Assembly: GCF_017813395.1 (NCBI RefSeq)
Contig: NZ_JAGIZB010000009.1
Span: 146,948 to 210,947 of the forward strand
Direction: 5' to 3'
DNA: 64,000 bases
DNA from: Pararoseomonas baculiformis
GTDB lineage: Bacteria > Pseudomonadota > Alphaproteobacteria > Acetobacterales > Acetobacteraceae
In this document: positions 24,681-33,379 of the stretch, one piece after another
Position numbering within the stretch: the first letter of the stretch is position 1
How the letters are laid out: every line of letters starts with the position of its first letter
Notes under the pieces: generated by a model
The model's input: only the letters and a program-made list of their open reading frames with translations
Database searches by the model: none
What the model was told of the DNA's origin: nothing
Made by a program: the position numbers and the translations under genes

Positions 24681-25993
24681 GGACAGGCTCCCGGGCTTGG
24701 CTTCGCGACAGCGCTGTCCTCTGCTGACGCATCTGGAAAGATCGCGTCGACCAGCGCCGCGGGAATGTGCAAGCGGTGCACCTGCGGAAGGGAGCCCTCG
24801 ACGAAGCGCGCGAGCGTCGGTGTCCGTTCGTGCGGGCCGAACGTCTCGCGGGGCAGGCGGCGCGAAAGCGCTACGGTCGTCAGCAGCGGCCGCGCACGGT
24901 AGGCAGGGGGAATGGCGTATCGCTCTTCGATGTGGTCATGCCCGCGCACCATATGCGTGACCGGTCGCCCCATCCGGGCAGCCAGATCGCAGAAGGCCGC
25001 GAAGTCCTGGTAGCCGAACTGACTTCCGCGCGAGAAGCGGTTAGGCAGCTTCCGGCGCGCTGTCGGGTGCGCCCTGGTCCAGGTGAAATCCGCAAGACAG
25101 GCCGGGTCGTTCCAGTCGCCGCTCCCTTCGAGCCGCTCATGCAGGTCGCCGAGCGGAAACCCCGCATGGGCGATCAGGAGGCCGTCCGGAAGGAAGAGGG
25201 CGCGCGGCGCCGTCGCGAAAAACCGGACCGCCAGCTTGCCCGTGCGCTCCATCCATTCATGGCTGAGATGCGCGTTCAGGAAATCGGCAAAGTCGGCGGG
25301 CGAAACGCTCGAGGCGAAGCGGACGCCGTCATAGGACAGCGCCACGTCGTGGTTGCCGGCGATCACACAGATCCGCTCCGGCGCCTGAAGGATCAGCTCG
25401 AACACGCGCAGGAGGGTCTCGAGGCCGAAGCCCTCGTCGTCGAACAGGTCACCGAGGAAGACGATCCGTGGCTGCTCTGCGCCTGATCCGGGCGTCTCCT
25501 GCGCGATGGCTGCCAGGGCCGCCTCAAGCGCCAGGAGATCGCCATGCAGGTCGCCAACGATCCATAGCGGGAGCGCGGCATCCACCTCCGCCACCTGGAT
25601 AGACCGGTCGTCCGGGCTAGCCCGATCGCGGTCAAAAAGCAGACCGGGACCGCCGGCGCGGTCGAGCAGGCTCTCCATGGCTTCCACCGTCGCACGCATG
25701 CGCGCGCGCAGCGCAGCAGGATCCACCGCCCGCCGGATCGCATCCCAGTCAAGGTCATGAAGGTCCCGCGGCTCCGGGATCGGGATTTCGGCCGGAGCGA
25801 CGGCGGGCTCAGGCGCAGGAGGCAGGTTCGCCGCCTCCGCGGCCTCAGGCAGGAGGGGGGGCGCTGCGTCCTGTGTGGCTGTACCAGGGGCTTCGAAGGC
25901 TGGGGGTGTTTCCGGGGCAGGCCCCGGTACCGCGGGCTCAGGTCCTGGCTCGCCCGGGACGGGCGCGGCGGGAGGCTCGGGCGGATCGCTCAT
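24677..25993 (-). CDS. calcineurin-like metallophosphoesterase (PPP-type protein phosphatase)
   Basis: A 438-residue protein with a proline/glutamate-rich N-terminus of about 75 residues followed by a complete metallophosphoesterase core: GDLHG (Asp148, His150), GDLFDD (Asp182), GNHD (Asn214, His215), AHAG (His276) and GHDH (His352). The order and spacing match PPP-type Ser/Thr phosphatases, with GDLFDD in place of GDxxDRG and GNHD in place of GNHE. It overlaps the kinase gene by 4 bases upstream and the zinc-ribbon gene by 4 bases downstream. It most likely reverses phosphorylation made by that kinase. No signal peptide. Confidence 0.88.
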   Translation of the reverse strand: MSDPPEPPAAPVPGEPGPEPAVPGPAPETPPAFEAPGTATQDAAPPLLPEAAEAANLPPAPEPAVAPAEIPIPEPRDLHDLDWDAIRRAVDPAALRARMRATVEAMESLLDRAGGPGLLFDRDRASPDDRSIQVAEVDAALPLWIVGDLHGDLLALEAALAAIAQETPGSGAEQPRIVFLGDLFDDEGFGLETLLRVFELILQAPERICVIAGNHDVALSYDGVRFASSVSPADFADFLNAHLSHEWMERTGKLAVRFFATAPRALFLPDGLLIAHAGFPLGDLHERLEGSGDWNDPACLADFTWTRAHPTARRKLPNRFSRGSQFGYQDFAAFCDLAARMGRPVTHMVRGHDHIEERYAIPPAYRARPLLTTVALSRRLPRETFGPHERTPTLARFVEGSLPQVHRLHIPAALVDAIFPDASAEDSAVAKPSPGACP

Positions 25994-27300
25994 CCGGCGG
26001 CGCGCAGGGTCAGCGGCAGCTTGGCCACGCCCTTCGCCTCGCGGCCCACTGCGATCACGTCACCCTGGTTCAGGAGCCGTGAAGTGGTCAGAGCACGTCC
26101 GTTCACGAGCGTCTCGTTCGTGGTCGGGCCGACTGGCGCCAGCACCCACTGCCCGGCCGACCCGCGCTCGATCACGCACTGGCGGCTGTCCCAGAACTCG
26201 GCCTCCGGCCCGAACTGCCGCATGAGAGCCTTTCCCAGCTCCGTTCGAACCCTGATGCGCAGAGCCCGGCCATCACTGCCCTGGAGCTCAACCCCTTCGG
26301 AGACGAGCGGCTTGCGAGGCGGCACCGCGGAGGCGGGGGAGGCTGGCGCCGGGGCTGTCTTCGGTGCCCCCGCCGCAGGCGCACGGTTCCGCCCGCTCAG
26401 CACGGCGCGCAATTCCTCCGCAGTCGGTCGGGTTGCCGGATCAGGCGAGAGGCAACGATGGAGCGCTGAGCTGACATCGGCGTTGCCGGCCGGCTCCGCC
26501 ATCATCCCGACCAGGGCGGGCGGCCTGGCCTCATAGGCCTGGACGCGCCTCGCATACTCCCCTGGATCCTCGGACCAATAGGGATGCTGCCCGGCCAGAA
26601 GTTCGTAGAGCATCAGCCCGCAGGTGAATATATCCGAAGCAGGCACGGGTATGCCGCCTCGGGAAAGGTGCTCCGGCGAGCGATAATTGTCCGTGCCGAC
26701 ATAGCCCTGGAAACCATGCCAGGGCGCCCGCCGATCCGCGAGCAGGGAGAAGTCCATATCGATCAGCTTCAGCTGGTAGCCGGCGCCGATGGTCGGGTCC
26801 TTGATGAGGTAAGCATTGGCCGGCTTGAGGTCCGCATGCACGATGCCAGAAGAATGGAGCGCCCCGACCCCGGCCATGAGGACCTTCGCCCAGGTTACGT
26901 GCTGCGACCACACGGCCGGGTCACTGGTGGGCGCCCTTCCCGTCCGGCGGTGCGCTTCCCGCTCCTCGTCGAGGACCTGCTGCAGGTCGGCGCCGTTCTC
27001 AACGAACTCATACGCCTGGAAGTAGCAACGGCCACCCCATTGCTCCTCGAAGGCATCGACTTGGCGAACCGCGAAATGCGCGGCCTTGCCGCTCAGGACG
27101 CGTGCTGAAAGCTCCTTCTGATAGTCAACAAAGGCTTTGTACCAGACAACCGTTGGGGCGGGCGACTTGTACTGCTTGAAGAAGACCTTTCGCCCCGTCG
27201 GGCCCTGTGCGGCATAGGAGATGGCCATCATCCCTGGACCGAACACCTTGGTGATACGGTAGCCGTGGATGATGTCGCCGGCTTTCAGCTTCTTCGCCAT
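25990..27300 (-). CDS. Ser/Thr protein kinase with C-terminal FHA-like domain
   Basis: A 436-residue protein. The kinase domain spans about 12-300: a degenerate glycine loop (FGPGMMAIS), Lys42 in VFFKQYK, catalytic loop HADLKPAN (Asp157, Asn162), metal-binding Asp183 in DFS instead of DFG, and GTDNYRSPEHL. The catalytic residues are present, so activity is likely. After an Ala/Pro linker, residues 333-430 look like an FHA phosphothreonine reader: SRQC at 372, TTNETLVNG at 393-401 and GDVIAVG; the usual SRxH is SRQC. No membrane segment. Starts 26 bases after the vWA gene and overlaps the phosphatase gene by 4. Confidence 0.88.
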   Translation of the reverse strand: MAKKLKAGDIIHGYRITKVFGPGMMAISYAAQGPTGRKVFFKQYKSPAPTVVWYKAFVDYQKELSARVLSGKAAHFAVRQVDAFEEQWGGRCYFQAYEFVENGADLQQVLDEEREAHRRTGRAPTSDPAVWSQHVTWAKVLMAGVGALHSSGIVHADLKPANAYLIKDPTIGAGYQLKLIDMDFSLLADRRAPWHGFQGYVGTDNYRSPEHLSRGGIPVPASDIFTCGLMLYELLAGQHPYWSEDPGEYARRVQAYEARPPALVGMMAEPAGNADVSSALHRCLSPDPATRPTAEELRAVLSGRNRAPAAGAPKTAPAPASPASAVPPRKPLVSEGVELQGSDGRALRIRVRTELGKALMRQFGPEAEFWDSRQCVIERGSAGQWVLAPVGPTTNETLVNGRALTTSRLLNQGDVIAVGREAKGVAKLPLTLRAAG

Positions 27301-27326
27301 GATGGGCGCTCAGCCTCCGTGAGCGC

Positions 27327-28247
27327 TCAAAGCGCCACGGTTTCGGCCGACCGAGACACGCTGGCCGCAAGCTGCTTGAGCGTGTTCCGGAAGTTCGCAG
27401 GATCGGAGGTGAACTTCTGCAGGGCCTCCTGCGGGCTCAGGCCCTCATATTCCACCACCTCCCATTCGGACTTATCGATCTGGCTCAGGCGGTCATAGCC
27501 CTCAAAATTAGGCGCGAAGAGGCTGAGGATAATGCGGTTGGCCATGACGACATTCGCGACATCCTGCAGCGATCCCCCCTTCGCCTCGGGGATGCCCATC
27601 GTCTCCTTGAAGGATGCGTCCGTGAACACCACGACGATCCGGGCGGCATCGCTCCGATAGCGCCACTTGCCGGGATCGATGGTCTGGGCGCCTTTGGGAA
27701 CCGCCTCCATCGTGGCGATCTTGTAGAGTGCGTCGAGGAGCGATTCCGGCTCGTCGCCGCCACCCGCCGCCGTCAACGCCCCGAGTTGGGCCTTCAGGGC
27801 CGCTGCCTCGCGCACGAACGGATTGTCGACGATCCAGGGCAATCCCTCCGTCACCGAGCTTTCCAGGTCCCGGTAACCGACAACCTTGGCGCGCCAGTCT
27901 TTGACGGGTGCAGCGTTGTTCGCGTCGCCACGGTTCAGGGAATCAACGAAGGCCTCGATATTGTAGCGAAGCGCGTCGATGCACGGCGCCATGCTGCCGC
28001 TGACATCGACGACGAAAACGATATCCGCCACGCCCTTCGTCTTGCCGCGTGTCTGCGGAACCTGCAGGTTCGCCGCGGGCTCTGCGACGCCGGAGGAGGT
28101 CTCCGGCACAGGCGCCGTATCGGCCGCGGAACCTGTCGTAGACGCCTCCGGCACTGATCCGGCCTCAAGGTCCATCCCCGCGCCGGGCGTCGTTCCCATC
28201 TCCGGATCAGTGGCGGACGGGATTGGCGAATGCTCAGTGCCGCTCAT
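27327..28247 (-). CDS. von Willebrand factor A domain protein
   Basis: A 306-residue protein, first gene of the phosphorylation module. The first 70 residues are rich in Thr, Ser, Glu and Pro and look disordered. The vWA domain follows, with the metal-ion site D81-x-S83-x-S85 in VDVSGSM, an inserted VVGYRDLE segment, and FTDASF as the later metal-site strand. The Thr/Ser-rich N-terminus is a plausible kinase substrate and FHA ligand. There is no signal peptide. Start at 28247 was chosen because GGAG lies 7 bases upstream; the frame is open further upstream without family similarity. Similar vWA proteins act as protein-interaction hubs in TerY-type systems. Confidence 0.87.
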   Translation of the reverse strand: MSGTEHSPIPSATDPEMGTTPGAGMDLEAGSVPEASTTGSAADTAPVPETSSGVAEPAANLQVPQTRGKTKGVADIVFVVDVSGSMAPCIDALRYNIEAFVDSLNRGDANNAAPVKDWRAKVVGYRDLESSVTEGLPWIVDNPFVREAAALKAQLGALTAAGGGDEPESLLDALYKIATMEAVPKGAQTIDPGKWRYRSDAARIVVVFTDASFKETMGIPEAKGGSLQDVANVVMANRIILSLFAPNFEGYDRLSQIDKSEWEVVEYEGLSPQEALQKFTSDPANFRNTLKQLAASVSRSAETVAL

Positions 28248-28705
28248 TCTTCTGCTCCGCGAACAAGGCCAAACGACAAGGGGCCGATCTGCACCCGCGG
28301 GTAACGGGTTAAGCATGTGGAAGTTCACTCGCTGCCCGGAGTTCCGCTTTTCCAGCACGTTTCAGCTAGTTAGCCCACGAACCGTGTGCGCGCCTGACCA
28401 GCCGGCTTCAGGAAAGCTGAGGCCGGGATCTCGCCACGCAAAGCCGCCAGGCTGCTCAGCGGGCGCGGGCCAAAGGAGCGGCGTTGCGGTACCACTGCGT
28501 GAGTAGCTTGCGAGACAACAGACAAAGGCGCTGGACTTCCCAGTTATCGCCGCCTACGCACCCGGCCCGACATGGCGCCAGATGCACTTCCGGTGCCGAA
28601 CCTGTTCCTCCCAGGTCAGCTGCGGCGGAGTGGCCTTGGAAACGCCACTCGGATTTGCGGGTGCGAAAAGTTGGCATTGGCCCGGTTTTGCGTTGAGCCG
28701 GAATG
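28248..28705. other. promoter region of the vWA-kinase operon
   Basis: A 458-base spacer upstream of the vWA gene and downstream of the lytic transglycosylase gene. It contains the palindrome ACCCGCGGGT at 28293-28302, about 45 bases before the vWA start. Open frames on both strands show no family pattern. No RNA gene was recognised. Confidence 0.45.
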
Positions 28706-29686
28706 TCAGTTTTCTGAGGTCGCTATCAGCACCGGTTCCGTGCTCTCTCGCACCGGCGGCGCCAAAGGCGTGTCTCTCGGGCCGAACATCTCGGCCACTT
28801 CTGCGTAGACCTTGCCCAGAGGCAAAGCTCGTCCACCACGTTCGAAGACACCGGGATTGCGCTTGCTTGCCTCGCCCACGACCGCCACGCTGGACCGCCT
28901 CGGGCTCTCATTCAACGCCGCAAGAAAGCGCCTGGCGCCGGTAGGGCCGAGTAGGTGCACGAGGTAGAGGTCAGCAGCGCGAGCAGGTCGCCCAATCGAG
29001 GTTTCAAGGACAGGACGAGCTTGTTTCAGCCGTTCTGCCGCAAGAATGGCCGAGAGTGCCGGATTTTCCCTGAGACGCAGAATACGCCGCAGCACCCGTC
29101 CATCCCGGACCGAGATGTTGCCGTCGCGGTCAGTCACCAGGACCGCAGCATACCCCGCGAGGCCATGACGTGACCCGAAATCGCGAACAGCCTCCAGCCA
29201 GGTGTCCCGAGTGAACTGCATCAGGCCGGTGGCGGAGGATGCTGGATTGCGCGCCAATGGGTTCAGGCGGCTCTCTCGGTCGGCGATCCGCCGCAGTACA
29301 TCGGCGTTCAGTCCACTTGCACGCTCCGCTCGCTCGAGAGCCACGCGAACAGCCTCCTGGCTACCCCCTCCGCTCCTCTCTCCAGATCTGGTCGGTGCTC
29401 GCCGGCTTTCCTGTCTGCGTGCAGATCTCGCTTCCCTTCGCTGGCCAGCGGGCTTTCGGGCCGGCACAGCCGCGTGCCGCTCCTGACTTGCCGCGTTGGC
29501 GCGCCGTTGCGCCCCCCGGGCAGCTTCCGCTTCGGACATAACTGAGGGGTGGGCGAGCATTGAGGTCGCCAGGGCAATGGCGGGCAGACACCTTCGCAAA
29601 AGTGGTGCTACCGCGCCAAGAAGGAGTGTAGCTGTGCGCCGGGGCAGGGTGGCAGCAGGTGTGGGCACCCGGATTCCTCGCCTCAT
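28706..29686 (-). CDS. lytic transglycosylase (SLT domain) protein
   Basis: A 326-residue exported protein. An N-terminal basic region and hydrophobic stretch (about 18-48) form a signal or anchor; a long Arg/Ala/Glu-rich linker runs to residue 110. The SLT fold follows: the catalytic glutamate is Glu138 in IADRESRLNP, with SSATGLMQFTRDTW after it. The later part keeps LVHLLGPTGARRFL. It would cleave peptidoglycan in the periplasm. Such enzymes occur both as cell-wall housekeepers and in secretion or phage clusters; nothing nearby supports a secretion system. Confidence 0.83.
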   Translation of the reverse strand: MRRGIRVPTPAATLPRRTATLLLGAVAPLLRRCLPAIALATSMLAHPSVMSEAEAARGAQRRANAASQERHAAVPARKPAGQRREARSARRQESRRAPTRSGERSGGGSQEAVRVALERAERASGLNADVLRRIADRESRLNPLARNPASSATGLMQFTRDTWLEAVRDFGSRHGLAGYAAVLVTDRDGNISVRDGRVLRRILRLRENPALSAILAAERLKQARPVLETSIGRPARAADLYLVHLLGPTGARRFLAALNESPRRSSVAVVGEASKRNPGVFERGGRALPLGKVYAEVAEMFGPRDTPLAPPVRESTEPVLIATSEN

Positions 29687-30215
29687 CCGCGGGCCGTGCG
29701 GCCTGCCGCCTACTAACCCTCAAACTCCGCGGAAGTTATTTTGAATAACGGAATCGTTGGCGAAATACCCGCGGTGCGGGAAAGTCTCCATCACCATCTT
29801 TACTGATGCGAGTACTGATGAGGTATTCATCAGGACGTTCACCAGCAGGCAAGTGGTAACGCGGGCCATAGGCCCTTGCGGGACGTTGCCGACGCTCGGC
29901 CAGTTTCGCCTCACCCCGTGCGACGGCGTGAACCCGTCGCTGCAGTCGTTCGACCAACCATTGGCAAGGCGGATGCGCAGGTCGTTGAGGTAGCACTGCG
30001 GATTGACGCCGATCAGGCTGCAAGCTCCCAAGAAGGACGCGAGGCCAGCCCCGAGGGGGCCTCAAGCTACGAACCTTGCCGCGGTCGCATGGTTCTGGCC
30101 CGCAGGAACTGGATCGAGCCAGGGTCCGAGACGGGGTGGCGCTGGAGGGTACAGGCAAAACCACGCCTAAAGAGCGCCCTAACCTGCACCGGAGAATGTT
30201 TTGAGGGAGGCGGAT
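29687..30215. other. non-coding stretch with IS66-like remnant, next to tRNA genes
   Basis: No intact gene is visible between the transglycosylase gene and the first tRNA-Gly. A fragment on the minus strand resembles the C-terminus of an IS66-family transposase (listed separately). The composition is less GC-rich than the genes to the right. Confidence 0.5.
29948..30031 (-). mobile_element. remnant of an IS66-family transposase C-terminus
   Basis: The frame gives GACSLIGVNPQCYLNDLRIR followed by LANGW. IS66 transposases end with a pattern like LIETAKLNGVDPQAYLADVLARIA, then NRLDELLPW. The match covers only about 28 residues, then the frame is lost, so this is a decayed end of an element. No terminal inverted repeats were found by eye. 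Confidence 0.4.
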
Positions 30216-30290
<75 letters not shown>

Positions 30291-30346
30291 GCTCCGCGCA
30301 CGAAGTCCGGCGATCCAGCCAGCATTCCATGATATGGAAGAGAGGC

Positions 30347-30421
<75 letters not shown>

Positions 30422-30455
30422 ACTCCGTGCGTGGCGGGCGTATGACATGGGGCGG

Positions 30456-30473
30456 GGGGGCTTGCAAGCCCCC
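30456..30473. repeat. perfect 18-nt palindrome before the YbaK-like gene
   Basis: GGGGGCTTG at 30456-30464 is directly followed by its complement CAAGCCCCC at 30465-30473. It ends 8 bases before the ATG at 30482, where a ribosome binding site would be expected, and lies upstream of the tRNA promoter on the other strand. It may be a hairpin in the leader or a regulator site. Confidence 0.4.
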
Positions 30474-30481
30474 TCCCACGC

Positions 30482-31006
30482 ATGGATCACACCCCTATGC
30501 CCGAGACGCCCGAATCCCTTCTCGCCCGGCTCGAAGCCCTGGGCATCCTGGCCACGACGCACCGCCACCCGCCCCTGCACACCGTCGCCGAAAGCCAGGC
30601 CCTGCGCGGGAACCTGCCCGGCCTGCATGTAAAGAACCTCTTTCTCCGGGCAAAATCGCCCCAGCCCTTCCTGCTCGTGGTGGCCGAGGAGAACACACCC
30701 CTCTCCATCAACGCCCTCGCACGGCAGCTCGGCACCGGCCGCCTGTCCATGGCGAATGAGGCGGAACTCTACGAAAAGCTCGGCGTCCGCCCGGGCTCCG
30801 TCACCCCGCTCGCCCTGGTCAACGCCCCCCCGGGCAGCGTCCGCACCGTGATCGACCACCGCCTGCTCACGGGCCCGGGGCCGGTGAACATCCACCCCCT
30901 CACGAACGAGGCCACCACCGCCCTCGCCCCTGCCGATCTCCGCCGCTTCCTCGAAAGCCTCGGCCACCCCATCGAACCGATCGATCTGGCCGCCCCGCTT
31001 GCCTGA
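30482..31006 (+). CDS. YbaK/ProX-type aminoacyl-tRNA deacylase
   Basis: A 174-residue cytosolic editing protein that would remove a wrong amino acid, most likely alanine, from tRNA-Pro. The family pattern is clear: THRHPPLHTVAES, GLHVKNLFLR with the conserved Lys, SMANEAEL and a late GPVNIHPLTNEAT. It is a free-standing homologue of the ProRS INS domain (PrdX/ProXp-ala group). No Shine-Dalgarno is obvious before ATG 30482; ATG 30497 is an alternative start. Confidence 0.88.
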   Translation: MDHTPMPETPESLLARLEALGILATTHRHPPLHTVAESQALRGNLPGLHVKNLFLRAKSPQPFLLVVAEENTPLSINALARQLGTGRLSMANEAELYEKLGVRPGSVTPLALVNAPPGSVRTVIDHRLLTGPGPVNIHPLTNEATTALAPADLRRFLESLGHPIEPIDLAAPLA

Positions 31007-31075
31007 AAGCCCGCGCAGCGCATCTATGGGCTACAAGCCCAGCCAACCACGCCAGCCCTTCCGGAACACCGCCCG

Positions 31076-32002
31076 ATGAGCACCCTCCTCGACCAGACCC
31101 CTCCCCCGGCCGCCGACATCATCAAGGATGGCGACCAGAAGAGCTTTATGCAGGATGTCGTCGCGGCCTCGCGCGAAGTGCCGGTGCTCGTCGATTTCTG
31201 GGCCACCTGGTGCGGCCCCTGCAAGCAGCTCACCCCGGCGATCGAGAAGGTCGTCCGCGCCGCCGGCGGCCGCGTGCGCCTGGTGAAGATCGACATCGAC
31301 CAGAACCGCGCCCTTGTCCAGCAGCTCGCCCAGCTCGGCCTGCCGCTCCAGTCCGTCCCGACCGTCGCCGCCTTCTGGCAGGGCCAGATCGCCGATCTCT
31401 TCCAGGGCGCCCTGCCCGAGAGCGAGCTGAAGAAGTTCGTCGAGAACCTGCTGAAGCTCGCCGGCGGCCAGATGCCCTCCGCCGACCTCCTGGGCGAGGC
31501 AAAGCAGGCCGCCGAGGAAGGTGACCACCAGACCGCCCTGCAGCTCTACGGCGCCCTGGCCCAGCAGGAACCCGAGAACGCCGCCGCCCTCGCCGGCATC
31601 GCCCGCTCCCTCATGCAGCTGGGGGAGGAGGAGCAGGCCGCCCAGCTGATCGAAAGCCTTCCCGCCAAGCTCCAGGAACATGCCGAGATCTCGGCCGTCC
31701 GCTCTGCCCTCGAACTCGCCAGCGCCGGCCGCGAGGCCCGCGCCAAGCTCGCCGAGTACGAGGCGCGCCTGGCCGCCGATCCGAATGATCACCAGGCCCG
31801 CATCGACCTCGCCGTGGCGCTCAACGCCGCGGATGACCGGGCCGGCGCCGTCGATGCCCTGCTGGAAGCCTTCCGTCGGGACCGCGCCTGGAACGACCAG
31901 GCCGCCCGCAAGCAGCTCCTGAAGTTCTTCGAGGCCTGGGGCTTCGAGGACCCGGCCACCAAGGCCGGGCGCCGCAAGCTTTCAGCCCTCCTGTTCAGCT
32001 GA
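31076..32002 (+). CDS. thioredoxin-TPR protein (CnoX/YbbN type)
   Basis: A 308-residue cytosolic protein with a thioredoxin domain at about 15-125 (active site WCGPC in DFWATWCGPCKQ, cis-Pro in QSVPTV) and a helical TPR-like region at about 140-300. This is the CnoX/YbbN architecture, a redox chaperone that holds unfolded proteins under oxidative stress. Alphaproteobacterial members keep both cysteines, as here. It is followed by a strong hairpin, so it is probably transcribed alone or with the upstream deacylase gene. Confidence 0.92.
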   Translation: MSTLLDQTPPPAADIIKDGDQKSFMQDVVAASREVPVLVDFWATWCGPCKQLTPAIEKVVRAAGGRVRLVKIDIDQNRALVQQLAQLGLPLQSVPTVAAFWQGQIADLFQGALPESELKKFVENLLKLAGGQMPSADLLGEAKQAAEEGDHQTALQLYGALAQQEPENAAALAGIARSLMQLGEEEQAAQLIESLPAKLQEHAEISAVRSALELASAGREARAKLAEYEARLAADPNDHQARIDLAVALNAADDRAGAVDALLEAFRRDRAWNDQAARKQLLKFFEAWGFEDPATKAGRRKLSALLFS

Positions 32003-32033
32003 GGCCGGGGAACCGCGCCTCGTTCCTGCCAGT

Positions 32034-32059
32034 GAAACGCGCCTGACCGGGCGCGTTTC
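32034..32059 (+). terminator. hairpin terminator after the CnoX-like gene
   Basis: GAAACGCGCC (32034-32043) pairs perfectly with GGCGCGTTTC (32050-32059) around a 6-base loop. The A-rich base and T-containing 3' arm fit an intrinsic terminator, 32 bases after the stop codon. Confidence 0.65.
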
Positions 32060-32089
32060 CATCCATCATCCGGAGAACGGGAACAGGCC

Positions 32090-32752
32090 ATGCCCTTCCA
32101 CCCCACGGGCCTTGAAGCACTGCCGGCGGAGATCGCGATCTTCCCCCTCACCGGCGCGCTGCTGCTGCCCGGCGGCCGCCTTCCGCTGAACGTCTTCGAA
32201 CCCCGCTACCTCGCCCTGGTCGAGGCGAGCCTGGCCCATGGCCGCCAGTTCGGCATGATCCAGCCGGACCTCTCCCTGCCCACCACCGCCCGCGGCCCCG
32301 GCCTCTACCGCGTCGGCTGCCTCGGCCGCCTCTCCTCCTTCGCCGAAACGGAGGATGGCCGCTTCCTCGTCACCCTCACCGGCACCATCCGCTTCCAAGT
32401 CGCCGAGGAACTGCCGATGCAGGACGGCTACCGCCGCATCCGCGCGGACTACACCCCCTTCGCCACCGACCTCCTCCGCCCCGCACTCCCCATCCAGATC
32501 ACCCGCCCCCCGCTGCTGGACGCGCTCCGCGCCTATTTCCGCGCCAAGAGCATCGAGGCCAACTGGGAGGCGGTGGAGCGGCTGGACGACCATTCCCTGG
32601 TCAACACCCTCTCCATCGTCTGCCCCTTCGACCCCGTGGAGAAGCAGGCCCTGCTGGAAGCCCCCGACCCCGCCGCCCGTGCCGGCACGCTTCTCGCCAT
32701 GCTGCGGATGGACAGCCTGCCCGGTCCGGGCCAAGACATGCGCCCGAGTTGA
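32090..32752 (+). CDS. Lon N-terminal (LON substrate-binding) domain protein
   Basis: A 220-residue stand-alone LON domain. The start pattern is typical: [20 protein letters not shown] followed by [15 protein letters not shown]. No ATPase or protease domain is present. Such proteins are widespread in alphaproteobacteria next to a Trm112-like gene, as here, and their role is unknown; substrate recruitment or tethering is a reasonable guess. The next gene's ribosome binding site overlaps its stop. Confidence 0.92.
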   Translation: MPFHPTGLEALPAEIAIFPLTGALLLPGGRLPLNVFEPRYLALVEASLAHGRQFGMIQPDLSLPTTARGPGLYRVGCLGRLSSFAETEDGRFLVTLTGTIRFQVAEELPMQDGYRRIRADYTPFATDLLRPALPIQITRPPLLDALRAYFRAKSIEANWEAVERLDDHSLVNTLSIVCPFDPVEKQALLEAPDPAARAGTLLAMLRMDSLPGPGQDMRPS

Positions 32753-32763
32753 GGACCATCCCG

Positions 32764-32979
32764 ATGAGCCAGACCACGACCCCGGCGGGTGATGCCCCCG
32801 CCTCCCCCAGCGTGGATCCCCGCCTGCTGGAGATCCTCGTCTGCCCCGTCACCAAGGGCCCGCTCCGCTACGACCGCGCGGCCGGCGAACTGGTGAGCGA
32901 GGGCGCAGGCCTCGCCTATCCCATCCGGGACGGCATCCCCATCATGCTGCCCGACGAGGCCCGCCGCCTGGCCGGCTGA
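32764..32979 (+). CDS. Trm112-like zinc-ribbon family protein
   Basis: A 71-residue protein with the Trm112/YcaR pattern [15 protein letters not shown] and a later [17 protein letters not shown]. Bacterial members have one or two of the four Trm112 cysteines; this one has one (in LVCP), so metal binding is doubtful. The ATG at 32764 follows GAGGA by 8 bases and was chosen over a TTG at 32749. It probably belongs to the same transcript as the LON and DUF971 genes. Confidence 0.88.
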   Translation: MSQTTTPAGDAPASPSVDPRLLEILVCPVTKGPLRYDRAAGELVSEGAGLAYPIRDGIPIMLPDEARRLAG

Positions 32980-32986
32980 ACGGCCC

Positions 32987-33379
32987 ATGGCGGCACCCAC
33001 CCCCACCGAGATCCGCCTGAACCGCACCGAGCGCCGCCTGGAGGTGGCCTTCGACGACGGCAGCCATTTCAGCCTGCCCGCTGAATATCTCCGCGTCGAA
33101 AGCCCTTCCGCCGAAGTCCAGGGCCATGGCCCCGGGCAGAAGACTCTGGTGCATGGCAAGCGCATGGTCGGCATCACCGGGGTGGAGCCGGTCGGCCAAT
33201 ACGCCGTCCGCCTGATCTTCGACGACCGGCACGACAGCGGCATCTACAGCTGGGAAACCCTGCACCGCCTGGGCCGCGAATACGAAACCCGCTGGCCCGC
33301 ATACCTGGCCGAGCTGGAGGCGAAAGGCCTCTCCCGGGACCTGCGCGGCCGCGCCGCGCCCCGCTCCGAACCGGCTTGA
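32987..33379 (+). CDS. DUF971 domain protein
   Basis: A 130-residue protein that matches the DUF971 (gamma-butyrobetaine hydroxylase N-terminal-like) family. Visible signatures are LEVAFDDGSHFSLPAEYLRV with ESPSAEVQGHG, and GQYAVRLIFDDRHDSGIYSW with ETLHRLG. In other proteins this domain precedes dioxygenases or sits near Fe-S genes; here it stands alone. Its stop overlaps the TTG start of the nucleoside transporter gene. Confidence 0.9.
   Translation: MAAPTPTEIRLNRTERRLEVAFDDGSHFSLPAEYLRVESPSAEVQGHGPGQKTLVHGKRMVGITGVEPVGQYAVRLIFDDRHDSGIYSWETLHRLGREYETRWPAYLAELEAKGLSRDLRGRAAPRSEPA

Noticed and set aside
24075..28247. Interpretation of the kinase-phosphatase-FHA set as part of a type VI secretion system
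   Set aside because: No tss genes occur on either side; the phosphatase is a metallophosphoesterase and not PP2C.
28456..28696. Short overlapping frames on both strands between the vWA and transglycosylase genes
   Set aside because: No ribosome binding site, no family similarity and Arg/Pro/Ser-rich composition; treated as non-coding.
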